From positions 1,805,501 to 1,869,500 of the forward strand of contig NZ_JAOVZQ010000001.1 of NCBI RefSeq assembly GCF_026619435.1: a DNA stretch of 64,000 nt. Reading direction: 5' to 3'. This stretch comes from Hoeflea ulvae (GTDB taxonomy: Bacteria > Pseudomonadota > Alphaproteobacteria > Rhizobiales > Rhizobiaceae). Under the pieces are notes generated by a model. It had not been told where the DNA came from. It ran no database searches and saw nothing but the letters and a program-made list of their open reading frames with translations. A program made the translations under genes and the position numbers. Of this stretch, positions 45,347 through 54,463 are shown piece after piece; within the stretch, counting starts at the first letter, position 1; the number at the start of each line of letters is the position of its first letter.

Positions 45347-46369
45347 ATGGCTGAAATCAAACTTGAAGCGATCAAGAAAAGCTACGGACGCACCGAGGTC
45401 ATTCACGGCATCGACGCCGAGATCCATGATGGCGAATTCATCGTCATCGTCGGCCCTTCGGGCTGCGGCAAGTCCACGCTGCTGCGCATGGTTGCCGGAC
45501 TTGAAACCATCACCTCGGGCGAGATCCATATCGGCGACCGCGTCGTCAACGATCTGGAACCGCGCGAGCGCGACATCGCCATGGTGTTCCAGAACTATGC
45601 GCTCTATCCGCATATGAGCGTCTTCGACAACATGGCCTATGGCCTCAAGATCGCCAATGTGCCGAAAGCCGAGATACTTGCGCGGGTCAATGAGGCCGCA
45701 CGCATGCTCGAACTCGAGCCCTATCTCGATCGCAAGCCCAGGGCACTCTCCGGCGGCCAGCGCCAGCGCGTCGCCATGGGCCGCGCCATTGTCCGCAAGC
45801 CTGCCGTCTTCCTGTTTGACGAACCGCTTTCCAATCTCGACGCCAAGCTGCGCGTGCAGATGCGTCTGGAGATCAAGGCGTTGCAACGCAAACTTGGCGT
45901 GACAGCAATGTATGTCACCCACGACCAGGTCGAGGCGATGACCTTGGCCGACCGCATGATCGTCATGAATGCCGGTGTTGCCGAACAGGTTGGCGCGCCG
46001 CTGGACGTCTATGCCAATCCGGCCACTTTGTTTGTCGCCGGCTTCATTGGCTCACCGCCGATGAATGTGATCAGCCATGACATCCGGCCAGGCGCCGCCC
46101 CGCTTGATCCCGGCGCGGTCATCGGCATAAGGCCCGAACATATCGATCTGGTTGCCCCCGGCGCCGGCCTGATCGATTTCGATGTCGCCTTCTGCGAGCC
46201 GCTGGGTGCGGAAACGCTGGTGCACGGCGTCACCGCCGCGGGCGACAAGCTGGTGGTCCGCATTGACGGCGAGACGAATCTCCCCGCCGATGGCACCCGC
46301 ATCGGTCTGGCAATCGATCCGGCGCGCATTCTCGCCTTTGACGCAACCGGCCGCCGCACCGAACGCTGA
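45347..46369 (+). CDS. ugpC: Glycerol-3-phosphate ABC transporter ATPase UgpC
   Basis: 340-aa ATPase. Walker [11 protein letters not shown]-loop [13 protein letters not shown], signature [15 protein letters not shown], Walker [18 protein letters not shown]-loop [15 protein letters not shown]. The C-terminal TOBE-like regulatory part carries [10 protein letters not shown]. It is the last gene of ugpBAEC and is convergent with emrB, 19 bases apart. Confidence 0.96.
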   Translation: MAEIKLEAIKKSYGRTEVIHGIDAEIHDGEFIVIVGPSGCGKSTLLRMVAGLETITSGEIHIGDRVVNDLEPRERDIAMVFQNYALYPHMSVFDNMAYGLKIANVPKAEILARVNEAARMLELEPYLDRKPRALSGGQRQRVAMGRAIVRKPAVFLFDEPLSNLDAKLRVQMRLEIKALQRKLGVTAMYVTHDQVEAMTLADRMIVMNAGVAEQVGAPLDVYANPATLFVAGFIGSPPMNVISHDIRPGAAPLDPGAVIGIRPEHIDLVAPGAGLIDFDVAFCEPLGAETLVHGVTAAGDKLVVRIDGETNLPADGTRIGLAIDPARILAFDATGRRTER

Positions 46370-46388
46370 GCCTTGTCCCCGGTCTTGC

Positions 46389-47918
46389 TCAGTCCATATG
46401 GGCTGCAGCCGGGGCAGCCACGGCTGCCTTTGGCTTGCGCAGCATCATTGCCAGCGGAATGGCAAACAGCGTCACCATCATCATCAGCTTGAAATCATTG
46501 TTGTAGGAAATCATCAGCGCCTGCTGGTTGACCATGCCGTCCAGCATTTGCAACGTCGCCGGATCGCGCGCCGACCCCGGCAGCAGGGCCTGCAACACCG
46601 GATTGAACGGCGTGATGAAGCTGCTCAACTCCGCATGATTGATCTGGATGCTGCGGGTCAGATACAGCGTCACCACCGAAATGCCGATGGATGAGCCGAG
46701 ATTGCGCACCAGGCTGAACAGGCTCGCGGCATCGGTGCGGAAGCGCGCGTCCAGCGTTGCAAAGGCAACTGTCGACAACGGCACGAACACCAGACCCAGT
46801 CCCAGTCCCTGGATGACGCCGGTCGAGATCACCGGGAAACTGTCCATCTGCGGCGAAAACCCGGTCATCATGTAGAGCGATGCCGAGGTCAGCAGCAGCC
46901 CGGCGATGACCAGGTAGCGCGCATCGACAATGCGCACCAGCCGGCCGACGATCAGCATCGAGATCATCGTGCCAATGCCGCGCGGCGCCATCACCAGTCC
47001 GGTGGTGATCGTCGAATAGCCAAAGACCCGCGACAGCATCGGCGGCAGCAGCGCCAGGCTCGCCAGCAGCACGATGCCGACAATGAAGATCAGCACCAGG
47101 CCCATGACGAAATTGCGGTCGGCAAAGATCTTGGGATCGACAAAGGGCTCCTTCGCCGTCGCCAGATGCACGGTGAACACCCAGATGCCGGTGATGGCCA
47201 ATGACAGCTCGATCCAGATTTCCCAGGCCGAGAACCAGTCGACTTCGCCACCGCGGTCGAGCATCAGCTGCAGGGAGCCGACGCCGAGCGAGAGCATGGC
47301 AAAGCCGAAGAAATCGAACCGCCGCACCCGTTTGGCAATCTCCGGCAGATAGGCAGCGCAACCCATGAAGGCGATGATGCCGACCGGCAGGTTGATGAAG
47401 AACACCCAGCGCCAGTTCAGTGTTTCGGTGAGCCACCCGCCGAGCGTCGGGCCGATAATCGGGCCCACCATGATGCCAGCGCCCCAGATCGCCATGGCCT
47501 GGCCGTGGCGCTCTTTCGGGTTGATGTCGAGCAGGAAGGTCTGCGACAGCGGCACGATGGCCGCACCGAACAGGCCTTGCAGGATCCGGAACAGCACCAT
47601 CGTCTCGAGGCTCGGCGCCAGCCCGCAGGCCATCGATGTGACGGTGAAGCCGACAATGGTGATCAGGAACAATTGCCGCCGTCCGACCCGGTCGGCCAGC
47701 CAGCCGGTGACCGGCGTCATGATCGCGGCGGCGACAATGTAGGAGGTCAGCACCCAGGTGATGGTGTCCTGCGAGGCGTCGAGATCGCCGGTCATTGACG
47801 GCAACGCCACATTGGCAATCGTCGTGTCGAGCACCTGCATGATGGTCGCAAGCATGATCGAAACCGTAATCAGGCCCCGATGCGGCACAATGTGGCCCCG
47901 TTCGTCGGTCGTGCTCAT
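46389..47918 (-). CDS. emrB: EmrB/QacA-type multidrug efflux MFS transporter (DHA2)
   Basis: 509 aa with about 14 membrane segments. Motif A in GWLADRVGRRQLFLI, motif C region in FGAAIVPLSQTFLLDINPKE, and the N-terminal VLDTTIANVALPSMTGDLDAS are DHA2 hallmarks. It works with the membrane-fusion protein encoded just upstream to drive export across both membranes. It is the last gene of marR-emrA-emrB, 23 bases after emrA. The drug spectrum cannot be predicted. Confidence 0.93.
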   Translation of the reverse strand: MSTTDERGHIVPHRGLITVSIMLATIMQVLDTTIANVALPSMTGDLDASQDTITWVLTSYIVAAAIMTPVTGWLADRVGRRQLFLITIVGFTVTSMACGLAPSLETMVLFRILQGLFGAAIVPLSQTFLLDINPKERHGQAMAIWGAGIMVGPIIGPTLGGWLTETLNWRWVFFINLPVGIIAFMGCAAYLPEIAKRVRRFDFFGFAMLSLGVGSLQLMLDRGGEVDWFSAWEIWIELSLAITGIWVFTVHLATAKEPFVDPKIFADRNFVMGLVLIFIVGIVLLASLALLPPMLSRVFGYSTITTGLVMAPRGIGTMISMLIVGRLVRIVDARYLVIAGLLLTSASLYMMTGFSPQMDSFPVISTGVIQGLGLGLVFVPLSTVAFATLDARFRTDAASLFSLVRNLGSSIGISVVTLYLTRSIQINHAELSSFITPFNPVLQALLPGSARDPATLQMLDGMVNQQALMISYNNDFKLMMMVTLFAIPLAMMLRKPKAAVAAPAAAHMD

Positions 47919-47941
47919 GGTCTTGCTTTCCCGGCGGCGGG

Positions 47942-49048
47942 TTACTCGGCGGCTCGGGCGCTGCTGAACAGATCGCCGAAACTGCGGCTTGCCCCGGTGT
48001 CAACGGTCACCGTGGCGCTGAGGCCGGAGCGGGCCAGGATGTCGGCTTCCGGGTTGTCCAGTTTCACCCGCACCGGTATCCGCTGCGTGACCTTGACCCA
48101 GTTGCCGGTGGCGTTCTGTGCCGGCAGCAGCGAGAATTCCGCACCGGTGCCCGCACCGATCGAATCCACACGCGCCTTGAAGGTGCGGTCGGGATAAAGA
48201 TCAAACACCACTTCGGCCGGCTGATCGGGCCGCATATGCGCCAGTTGCGGTTCCTTGAAATTGGCATCGATCCACGGCTCTGTGGTCTCGACGATGGAAA
48301 ACAGCGAGGCTCCCGGCGTCACATATTCGCCCGCCCGGAAGGAGGCTGCCTGGTAGACCAGCCCGTCTGCCGGCGCGCGCACCGTGGCGACGGAAAGATT
48401 GTAAGCCGCCTTGTCGCGGGTGGCCAGGGCGGCCACCACCATCGGATGGGCGTCGATCTCGCCATCGAGACTGTTGGCCAGCGCCACCTGCGCGGTGGCA
48501 ACCGCCTGTTTGGCGGCGATCAGTTCCTGATTGGCCTTTTGCGCGGCGTGGCGCGCATCATCCAGCGACGAGGTGGTCGACACGCCCTTGGCGGCGAGCG
48601 ACTTCTGCCGCTCCAGTGTGTCCTGGAAATAGGCGGCGTCGTCGCTGGCGATCTGCTCTTGGGTCAGCGCCTGGCTGTAGGCCGCCTTCAGCTCGATGAC
48701 GTTGAGACGGGCGCTTTCCACATCGGCATTGGCCTGGTTGAGCGCGATCTGAAGCGGCGCCGGATCGACCTCGAACAGCACGTCGCCGCGTTTGACCTTG
48801 CCGTTTTCCGTCACATTGACGCTGACCACGCGACCGGAAATCTCGCTGGCGATGGTGATCCGCGCCAGCCGCATATTGGCGTTTTCGGTCTCTTCGAACC
48901 GGCCGCCATGGATCCAGACATAGGCGCCGGCGCCGATCAGCAGGCACGGCACCAGCAGCATCAGCACGTTGCGGCGGAGTTTCGATGCGCTCCTGGGCTG
49001 CGGTGTCGCCCCGGGCGTGGCTTCTGTGTCGGGTGTTGAAGTGCTCAT
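47942..49048 (-). CDS. emrA: EmrA-type membrane fusion protein (HlyD family)
   Basis: 368 aa. One N-terminal membrane helix (residues about 27-48, VLMLLVPCLLIGAGAYVWI), then a biotinyl-lipoyl-like half (ISGRVVSVNVTENGKVKRG), a coiled-coil hairpin (about 105-205, rich in Ala/Gln/Lys) and the second lipoyl half (VRAPADGLVYQAASFRAGEY). The beta-barrel follows. It connects EmrB to an outer-membrane channel not encoded here. Its ATG overlaps the marR stop by 4 bases. Confidence 0.93.
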   Translation of the reverse strand: MSTSTPDTEATPGATPQPRSASKLRRNVLMLLVPCLLIGAGAYVWIHGGRFEETENANMRLARITIASEISGRVVSVNVTENGKVKRGDVLFEVDPAPLQIALNQANADVESARLNVIELKAAYSQALTQEQIASDDAAYFQDTLERQKSLAAKGVSTTSSLDDARHAAQKANQELIAAKQAVATAQVALANSLDGEIDAHPMVVAALATRDKAAYNLSVATVRAPADGLVYQAASFRAGEYVTPGASLFSIVETTEPWIDANFKEPQLAHMRPDQPAEVVFDLYPDRTFKARVDSIGAGTGAEFSLLPAQNATGNWVKVTQRIPVRVKLDNPEADILARSGLSATVTVDTGASRSFGDLFSSARAAE

Positions 49049-49521
49049 GATGACGCCTGCTTCTCGGTGTGTATCTGTGTCGCGGCCATGTCGTCGGCGG
49101 AAAGGTTGTCGACCATGGTGACAAGCCCCGACATCAGCGCCTGGCGCTGGTCTTCATCGACACCCGCCAGCGCCACCTCGAACACGTCACCGGCCACCTT
49201 CTTGATGGTCGAATACATTTCGAGGCTCTTGTCGGTGGGGACCACCCGCTTGATCCGGCGGTCGCTCTCATGGGCGCAGCGTTTCACCCAGCCGCCCTGT
49301 TCCATCCGGTCGATCAGGCGCGACACGCTGATCGGTTCGATCTCCATCAGTTCCGCAAGCCGCGCCTGGGTCGGATTTTCCTCGCGAACGACGCGAACCA
49401 GGAGCCGCCACTGCGCTGAAGACAGCCCGTGTTCCTGGCTGCGCAGCTCGAAACTCTTGCGCAGCAGCCGGCCGGCGTCGTGGATCATAAATCCCAATTG
49501 ATCGATGGAGGTCTTTGTCAT
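49045..49521 (-). CDS. MarR-family repressor
   Basis: 158 aa. Winged-helix: LSSAQWRLLVRVVREENPTQ, recognition helix LAELMEIEPISVSRLIDRME, wing WVKRCAHESDRRIKRVVPT. Helices at both ends make the dimer. It is the first gene of the efflux operon and likely represses it from the palindrome just upstream, with release by drug-like ligands. Confidence 0.92.
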   Translation of the reverse strand: MTKTSIDQLGFMIHDAGRLLRKSFELRSQEHGLSSAQWRLLVRVVREENPTQARLAELMEIEPISVSRLIDRMEQGGWVKRCAHESDRRIKRVVPTDKSLEMYSTIKKVAGDVFEVALAGVDEDQRQALMSGLVTMVDNLSADDMAATQIHTEKQASS

Positions 49522-49534
49522 GAGCTTGGTATAT

Positions 49535-49550
49535 AATAAGCATGCTCATT
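49535..49550 (-). promoter_or_regulatory. MarR operator-like palindrome AATAAGCA/TGCTCATT
   Basis: 16-base near-perfect palindrome (one mismatched pair) centred on GCATGC, 14-29 bases upstream of the marR start on the minus strand and next to an AT-rich TATATAAT stretch that could be the -10. Size and position fit autoregulation by the MarR-family repressor. Confidence 0.6.
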
Positions 49551-49578
49551 GAACAAGGATATGCCTCGACACTTTTCT

Positions 49579-49610
49579 GTGTTCGCTGTCCGCGTGCGCC
49601 GGACGAACAC
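49579..49610 (-). terminator. Stem-loop downstream of xdhC
   Basis: GTGTTCG (49579-49585) pairs with CGAACAC (49604-49610), with an inner TCCG/CGGA stem, 72 bases beyond the xdhC stop on the minus strand and before the marR promoter. No T-run. It may end the xdh transcript and insulate the efflux operon. Confidence 0.4.
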
Positions 49611-49681
49611 TGTCGGCAAGCCAATGCGGGCCGCGTAGCTGGGACGCGGCGTTGATTACATGGTGCTGACGGGGGGTAGGT

Positions 49682-50512
49682 TCAGCCTTGTGTCTGGCGA
49701 TGTGCCGCGCGCCAGTCCGCAAGCGCTGCGATAACATCCGCGGCTACCGTGGCGGCAATCACCGCGGGCCGTTTGTCGGCGATCTTGCGGCCGATCGGGC
49801 AGACCAGCTTTGCCAGCCGGTCCTTGTCGCCGCCTTCGCGGATGAATTGATGCGCGAATGTCGCACGCTTGGTGTCCGAGCCGATCATGCCGATCTGGGC
49901 CAGGTCATCGCGCGCCAGCGCGGCCGAAACGATCAGGAAATCCAGCGCATGGTCATGGGTCAGCATGATCACCGCGCTTCCCGGCGCCATGTCCTTGACC
50001 AGGCTCTCGGGCAGGGCGGTCAGATGCCGTTCCGCGCCGAGCGGTGTCATCTCCAGCTCATCGGCGCGCGTCTCAACCACATGCACCCTGACCGGCAGCA
50101 GCAGCAGCGCATCTGCCAGCGCCCGGCCGACATGACCGCCGCCAAACAGCCAGACGTCGGGGTCGCGCGCATCCTCGGCCCGCACCATTGCTTCGATCTC
50201 GCCGAAACGGGCAGGGGGAATGATCTCGAAGGACAGCGTCACATGCCCGCCGCAGCATTGCCCGATCGCAGGTCCCAGCGGCAGCGCCATCGGTGCGGCC
50301 TCGGCCCCGGCCAGCACTTCGCGGGCGCGGTCGATGGCTTCCAGCTCCAGCCGTCCGCCACCGATGGTGCCGAAGGCTGCGGTTCTGGAAATCAGCATCC
50401 AGGCGTCCTCGTCGCGCGGCGTCGAGCCCTTGGCTTCCAGCACCCGGATCAGCACAAAGCCGCTGTCGCCGGCCGTCGCGGCAAAATTGCTATAGCCGCC
50501 AAGCCGCGCCAT
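49682..50512 (-). CDS. xdhC: XdhC, molybdenum cofactor insertion chaperone
   Basis: 276 aa. Required to insert sulfurated Moco into xanthine dehydrogenase. N-terminal XdhC domain: FVLIRVLEAKGSTPRDEDAW, GTIGGGRLELEAI and GQCCGGHVTLSFE (paired Cys). C-terminal Rossmann domain: DVWLFGGGHVGRALADALLL and IGMIGSDTKRATF. The start overlaps the xdhB stop by one base. Last gene of xdhABC. Confidence 0.93.
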   Translation of the reverse strand: MARLGGYSNFAATAGDSGFVLIRVLEAKGSTPRDEDAWMLISRTAAFGTIGGGRLELEAIDRAREVLAGAEAAPMALPLGPAIGQCCGGHVTLSFEIIPPARFGEIEAMVRAEDARDPDVWLFGGGHVGRALADALLLLPVRVHVVETRADELEMTPLGAERHLTALPESLVKDMAPGSAVIMLTHDHALDFLIVSAALARDDLAQIGMIGSDTKRATFAHQFIREGGDKDRLAKLVCPIGRKIADKRPAVIAATVAADVIAALADWRAAHRQTQG

Positions 50513-52890
50513 CAGGCGTCCGCCTCGTCCTCTCCGGACACGTAGGCCTCGGTGACCATCGCCTTCAACCGCTCCACCGCCATCAGCACCCGCTCGGGCG
50601 TCGCCGGCGCATCAAGCTGTGGCGAGACCTGGTAATCGGCGATCGAGGCCACCGCCATGCCGAGCGCCTCAAGCACCGAGATCGGCAGCATGAAGGGCGG
50701 CTCGCCGACAGCTTTTGAGCGCCGGATGGTCGGCTCCCGGTTCTCGGCCCAGTCCGCCAGCTTCACATTGAAGATCTTCGGCCGGTCCGAAGCCAGCGGG
50801 ATCTTGTAGGTCGAGGGCGCATGGGTGCGAAGCCGGCCCTTGTCGTCCCACCACAATTCCTCCGTCGTCAGCCAGCCCATGCCCTGCACGAAGGCGCCTT
50901 CGATCTGGCCGATGTCGAGCGCCGGATTGAGCGATTTTCCCGCGTCATGCAGCACATCAACCCGGTCGACCTGATATTCGCCGGTCAGCGTGTCGACCGA
51001 AACTTCCGACACCGCCGCGCCATAGGCGAAATAATAGAACGGCCGGCCTTTGCCGCTGGCCCGGTCCCAGTGAATGTCGGGCGTCTTGTAGAACCCGGCG
51101 GCGGAAAGCTGGACCCGCTCCTGATAGGCGAGCTTGATGAAATCGCCGAACGGCATCAGCTCGTTGCCGACGCGCACATGGTTGGGCTCGAACGCCACCT
51201 GGTCTTCGGGAATGTTGAATTTTTCCGCGGCGAAGGCCACCAGCCTTGTCTTGATCTGTTGCGCCGCATTGGCCGCCGCCATGCCGTTGAGATCGGTACC
51301 CGACGAGGCGGCCGTGGCCGAGGTGTTGGGCACCTTTCCGGTGGTGGTGGCGGTAATCCGGATGGTGTCGAGATCGACCTGGAATTCCTCGGCCAGAACC
51401 TGCGCCACCTTGGTGTTGAGCCCCTGGCCCATCTCGGTGCCGCCATGGTTGAGGTGGATCGAGCCATCCTGGTAGACATGCACCAGCGCGCCGGCCTGAT
51501 TGTACCAGGTGGCGGTAAACGAGATGCCGAATTTCACCGGCGTCAGCGCGATGCCGCGGCGGACCACCGGGCTGGTTTCATTGAACGCGATGATCCCGGC
51601 GCGGCGCGCCTGGTAGTCTGACGAGGTCTCTAATTCCTCGACAACGCGTGCGATGATGTTGTCCTTGACCGTCTGGTGATAGGGGGTGATGTCACGCCCC
51701 GGTCCGCCATAGAAATTGGCCTTGCGGATTTCCAGCGGATCGCGTCCCAACGCATAGGCGATCTCTTCAATGATCCGTTCGCCGCCGAGCATGCCCTGCG
51801 GACCGCCAAAGCCGCGAAAGGCGGTGTTGGAGACCGTGTTTGTCATCATCGGCTTGGAGACCAGCCGCACATCCTGGTAGAAATAGCAGTTGTCGGCGTG
51901 AAACAGTGCCCTGTCCGTCACCGGCCCCGACAGGTCCGACGAGAAGCCGCAGCGCGCCGCAAAAGACGCGTCGAGCGCATGGATCACACCGCTGTCATCA
52001 TAGCCGACATCGTAATCTACGACGAAGTCATGCCGCTTGCCGGTGATGATCATGTCGTCGTCGCGGTCGGGCCGGATCTTGACCGCACGGTTGAGTTTCT
52101 TGGCAGCAATCGCCGCAATCGCCGCGAACTGATTGGACTGGGTTTCCTTGCCACCGAAGCCGCCACCCATGCGCCGGACCTGCACGGTGACCGCGTTCGA
52201 CACGGTACCCAGCGCATGCGCCACCATGTGCTGCACTTCGCTCGGATGCTGGGTCGAGGACCAGACGGTGACTTCGTCATCCTCGCCGGGAATGGCAAAG
52301 GCAATATGGCCTTCGAGATAGAAGTGATCCTGACCGCCAATGCGCATCTCGCCCTGAAGCCGGCGAGGCGAGCCGGCCAGGCCGGCTTCAATATCGCCGC
52401 GCTCCAGTTTCAGCGGATCGGTGACCAGTGGGTAATTTGCATCCATGGCGGCGCGCACATCGGTGACATGCGGCAGGTCTTCATAGCAAAAGACCGCCTT
52501 CTTGGCGGCGCGGCGGGCTTTCTCGCGGCTTTCGGCAATGACGGCAAAGACCGGCTGGCCGTGAAACAGCACTGTACCGGTAGCCAGAACCGGCTCGTCA
52601 TTGCGTCCCGACGGCGAAATGTCATTGCTGCCCGGCACATCCGCGGCTGTCAGCACGGCGATCACGCCGTCGGCTGCGCGCACCGCATCAAGATCAAGCG
52701 ATGTGATCTTGGCATGCGCCCGGTCCGAGAGGCCGAGATAGCCATGCAGCGTGCCTGCCGGTTCGGGCATGTCGTCAATGTAATCGGCGCTGCCGGTGAC
52801 ATGCTTGTGGGCGGAATCATGCTGGCGCGTCGCATGGGCGCCGCCGGAGATTTCGGTTTTGCTGCGAGGGGAGGGTGCGTCCATGATCAT
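50512..52890 (-). CDS. xdhB: Xanthine dehydrogenase, molybdopterin-binding subunit
   Basis: 792-aa catalytic subunit, usual size. N-terminal domain HVTGSADYIDDMPEPAGTLH; Moco loops RRMGGGFGGKETQ, FRGFGGPQGMLGGE and TAASSGTDLNGMAA; the catalytic Glu is in KAVGEPPFML. It oxidises hypoxanthine and xanthine to urate. ATG 52890 overlaps the xdhA stop (ATGA); ATG 52884 is a second possible start. Confidence 0.95.
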   Translation of the reverse strand: MIMDAPSPRSKTEISGGAHATRQHDSAHKHVTGSADYIDDMPEPAGTLHGYLGLSDRAHAKITSLDLDAVRAADGVIAVLTAADVPGSNDISPSGRNDEPVLATGTVLFHGQPVFAVIAESREKARRAAKKAVFCYEDLPHVTDVRAAMDANYPLVTDPLKLERGDIEAGLAGSPRRLQGEMRIGGQDHFYLEGHIAFAIPGEDDEVTVWSSTQHPSEVQHMVAHALGTVSNAVTVQVRRMGGGFGGKETQSNQFAAIAAIAAKKLNRAVKIRPDRDDDMIITGKRHDFVVDYDVGYDDSGVIHALDASFAARCGFSSDLSGPVTDRALFHADNCYFYQDVRLVSKPMMTNTVSNTAFRGFGGPQGMLGGERIIEEIAYALGRDPLEIRKANFYGGPGRDITPYHQTVKDNIIARVVEELETSSDYQARRAGIIAFNETSPVVRRGIALTPVKFGISFTATWYNQAGALVHVYQDGSIHLNHGGTEMGQGLNTKVAQVLAEEFQVDLDTIRITATTTGKVPNTSATAASSGTDLNGMAAANAAQQIKTRLVAFAAEKFNIPEDQVAFEPNHVRVGNELMPFGDFIKLAYQERVQLSAAGFYKTPDIHWDRASGKGRPFYYFAYGAAVSEVSVDTLTGEYQVDRVDVLHDAGKSLNPALDIGQIEGAFVQGMGWLTTEELWWDDKGRLRTHAPSTYKIPLASDRPKIFNVKLADWAENREPTIRRSKAVGEPPFMLPISVLEALGMAVASIADYQVSPQLDAPATPERVLMAVERLKAMVTEAYVSGEDEADA

Positions 52891-54365
52891 GCCTCCGCCA
52901 TGGCTGGGTGGCGCTCGATGCGGGCAGGTGCGCCGCAAGTCTCGAGAAAGAACCGGATCATCAGGTTCTGCGCCGACAGCATTCGGTACTCGGCACTTGC
53001 CCGCCAGTCCGACAGCGGCTGGTAATCCTCGGCCAGCGCCGTGCGCGCCGCCTGGATGGTGTCCCAGTTCCAGGGCTGACCGGTGAGCATCGCTTCGGTT
53101 GCGGACGCCCGTTTCGGCGTCCCGGCCATGCCGCCAAAGGCAATCCGTGCCGAGGCCACCATGCCCTCGTCGTCGAGCGTCACATGAAAAGCCGCGCACA
53201 GTGCCGAAATGTCCTCGTCGCGGCGCTTGGAGATCTTGTAGGTGGCGAAGAAGACATCGTCTTCGAGTGCCGGCACCGATACGCTTTCGACGAATTCGCC
53301 GGGCTGCCGGTCCTGTTTGCCATATTCGATGAAGAAGGCTTCGAGCGGCAGCGTCCGCCGTTCCGCACCCCTGCGCAGGGTTACGGTTGCATTGAGCGCG
53401 ATCAGTGGCGGCGGCGTGTCGCCGATCGGCGAGCCATTGGCAATATTGCCGCCGACCGTGCCCATATTGCGCACCTGCTCGCCGCCGATCCGGTCCCACA
53501 GTTCCGCCAGCTGCGGAAATGCCGCCACCAGCGCGCCGCGCGCGGCGGTGTAGGACACGCCCGCACCCAGCGTCACGCCGGTTTCATCGAGCGAAATCTG
53601 CTTGAGCCCCTCGAGGTGCCCGATGAAGATCACCGGCGCGATCTCGCGCATATGCTTGGTCACCCACAGCCCGACATCGGTGGAGCCCGCCACGATCGTC
53701 GCCTCCGGATGGGCCGCGTAGAGCTCGGCCAGATCGTCGACATCGGCGGGCAGGAAGGTTGTCCCGCGCTCGCTTTCCACGGTCACCCGGGCGCCATCGG
53801 CAAAACCGGTCAGCGCCTCGATGGTGGCGCCATAGGAAGCGACCAGCCGGTCATTGTCCTCGGTCGGGATGGTCTTTGCCGCAGCAATCGCCGCCTTGAT
53901 GATCGGCTCATAGCCGGTGCAGCGGCACAGATTGCCCTGCAGTGCGCGTTCGATGTCGGATTCCGCTGGTTCCGGATCGGACAGCCACAGCCCGTGCAGC
54001 GAAGCCACGATACCGGGCGTGCAGAAGCCGCATTGCGAGCCGTGATTGTCGACCATCGCCTGCTGCACGGCGCTCAGCGTCCCGTCGGGCCGGTTGAGAT
54101 GTTCCACCGTGACCACATGGCTGGCGTCGAGCGAACCGACAAAGCGGATGCAGGCATTGACTGATTCGTAGCTCAGAATGCCGTTGTCCAAGCGCCCGAC
54201 CAGCACGGTGCAGGCGCCGCAATCGCCTTCGGCGCACCCTTCCTTGGTCCCGGTCAGACGCCGGTCGATCCTCAGCCAGTCGAGCAGGGTGAGGTCGGGC
54301 GCGAAGCCGGAAAGTTCGACCGTCCGGTCGTTGAGCAGGAATCGGATGGAAGTGCGGTGGGCCAT
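52887..54365 (-). CDS. xdhA: Xanthine dehydrogenase, FeS/FAD subunit
   Basis: 492 aa. Two [2Fe-2S] clusters: CAEGDCGACTVLVG and a second with CGFCTPG and CRCTGY. The FAD-binding part is TIVAGSTDVGLWV with GNIANGSPIGDTPP. The C-terminal CO-dehydrogenase-type domain reads RISK, then ARIAFGGMAGTPKRA. It transfers electrons from the Mo centre to NAD. ATG 54365 begins the conserved N-terminus MAHRTSIRFLLNDR. First gene of xdhABC. Confidence 0.95.
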   Translation of the reverse strand: MAHRTSIRFLLNDRTVELSGFAPDLTLLDWLRIDRRLTGTKEGCAEGDCGACTVLVGRLDNGILSYESVNACIRFVGSLDASHVVTVEHLNRPDGTLSAVQQAMVDNHGSQCGFCTPGIVASLHGLWLSDPEPAESDIERALQGNLCRCTGYEPIIKAAIAAAKTIPTEDNDRLVASYGATIEALTGFADGARVTVESERGTTFLPADVDDLAELYAAHPEATIVAGSTDVGLWVTKHMREIAPVIFIGHLEGLKQISLDETGVTLGAGVSYTAARGALVAAFPQLAELWDRIGGEQVRNMGTVGGNIANGSPIGDTPPPLIALNATVTLRRGAERRTLPLEAFFIEYGKQDRQPGEFVESVSVPALEDDVFFATYKISKRRDEDISALCAAFHVTLDDEGMVASARIAFGGMAGTPKRASATEAMLTGQPWNWDTIQAARTALAEDYQPLSDWRASAEYRMLSAQNLMIRFFLETCGAPARIERHPAMAEA

Positions 54366-54463
54366 GTCGCCTCGTAAATTTGAACCAGTTGGACAAAACC
54401 TACTCCAGCCTGTCACCGGGCGAAAGACCGGAAGCGCGATTAGACAGCTTCAGGCAAAGCCGG

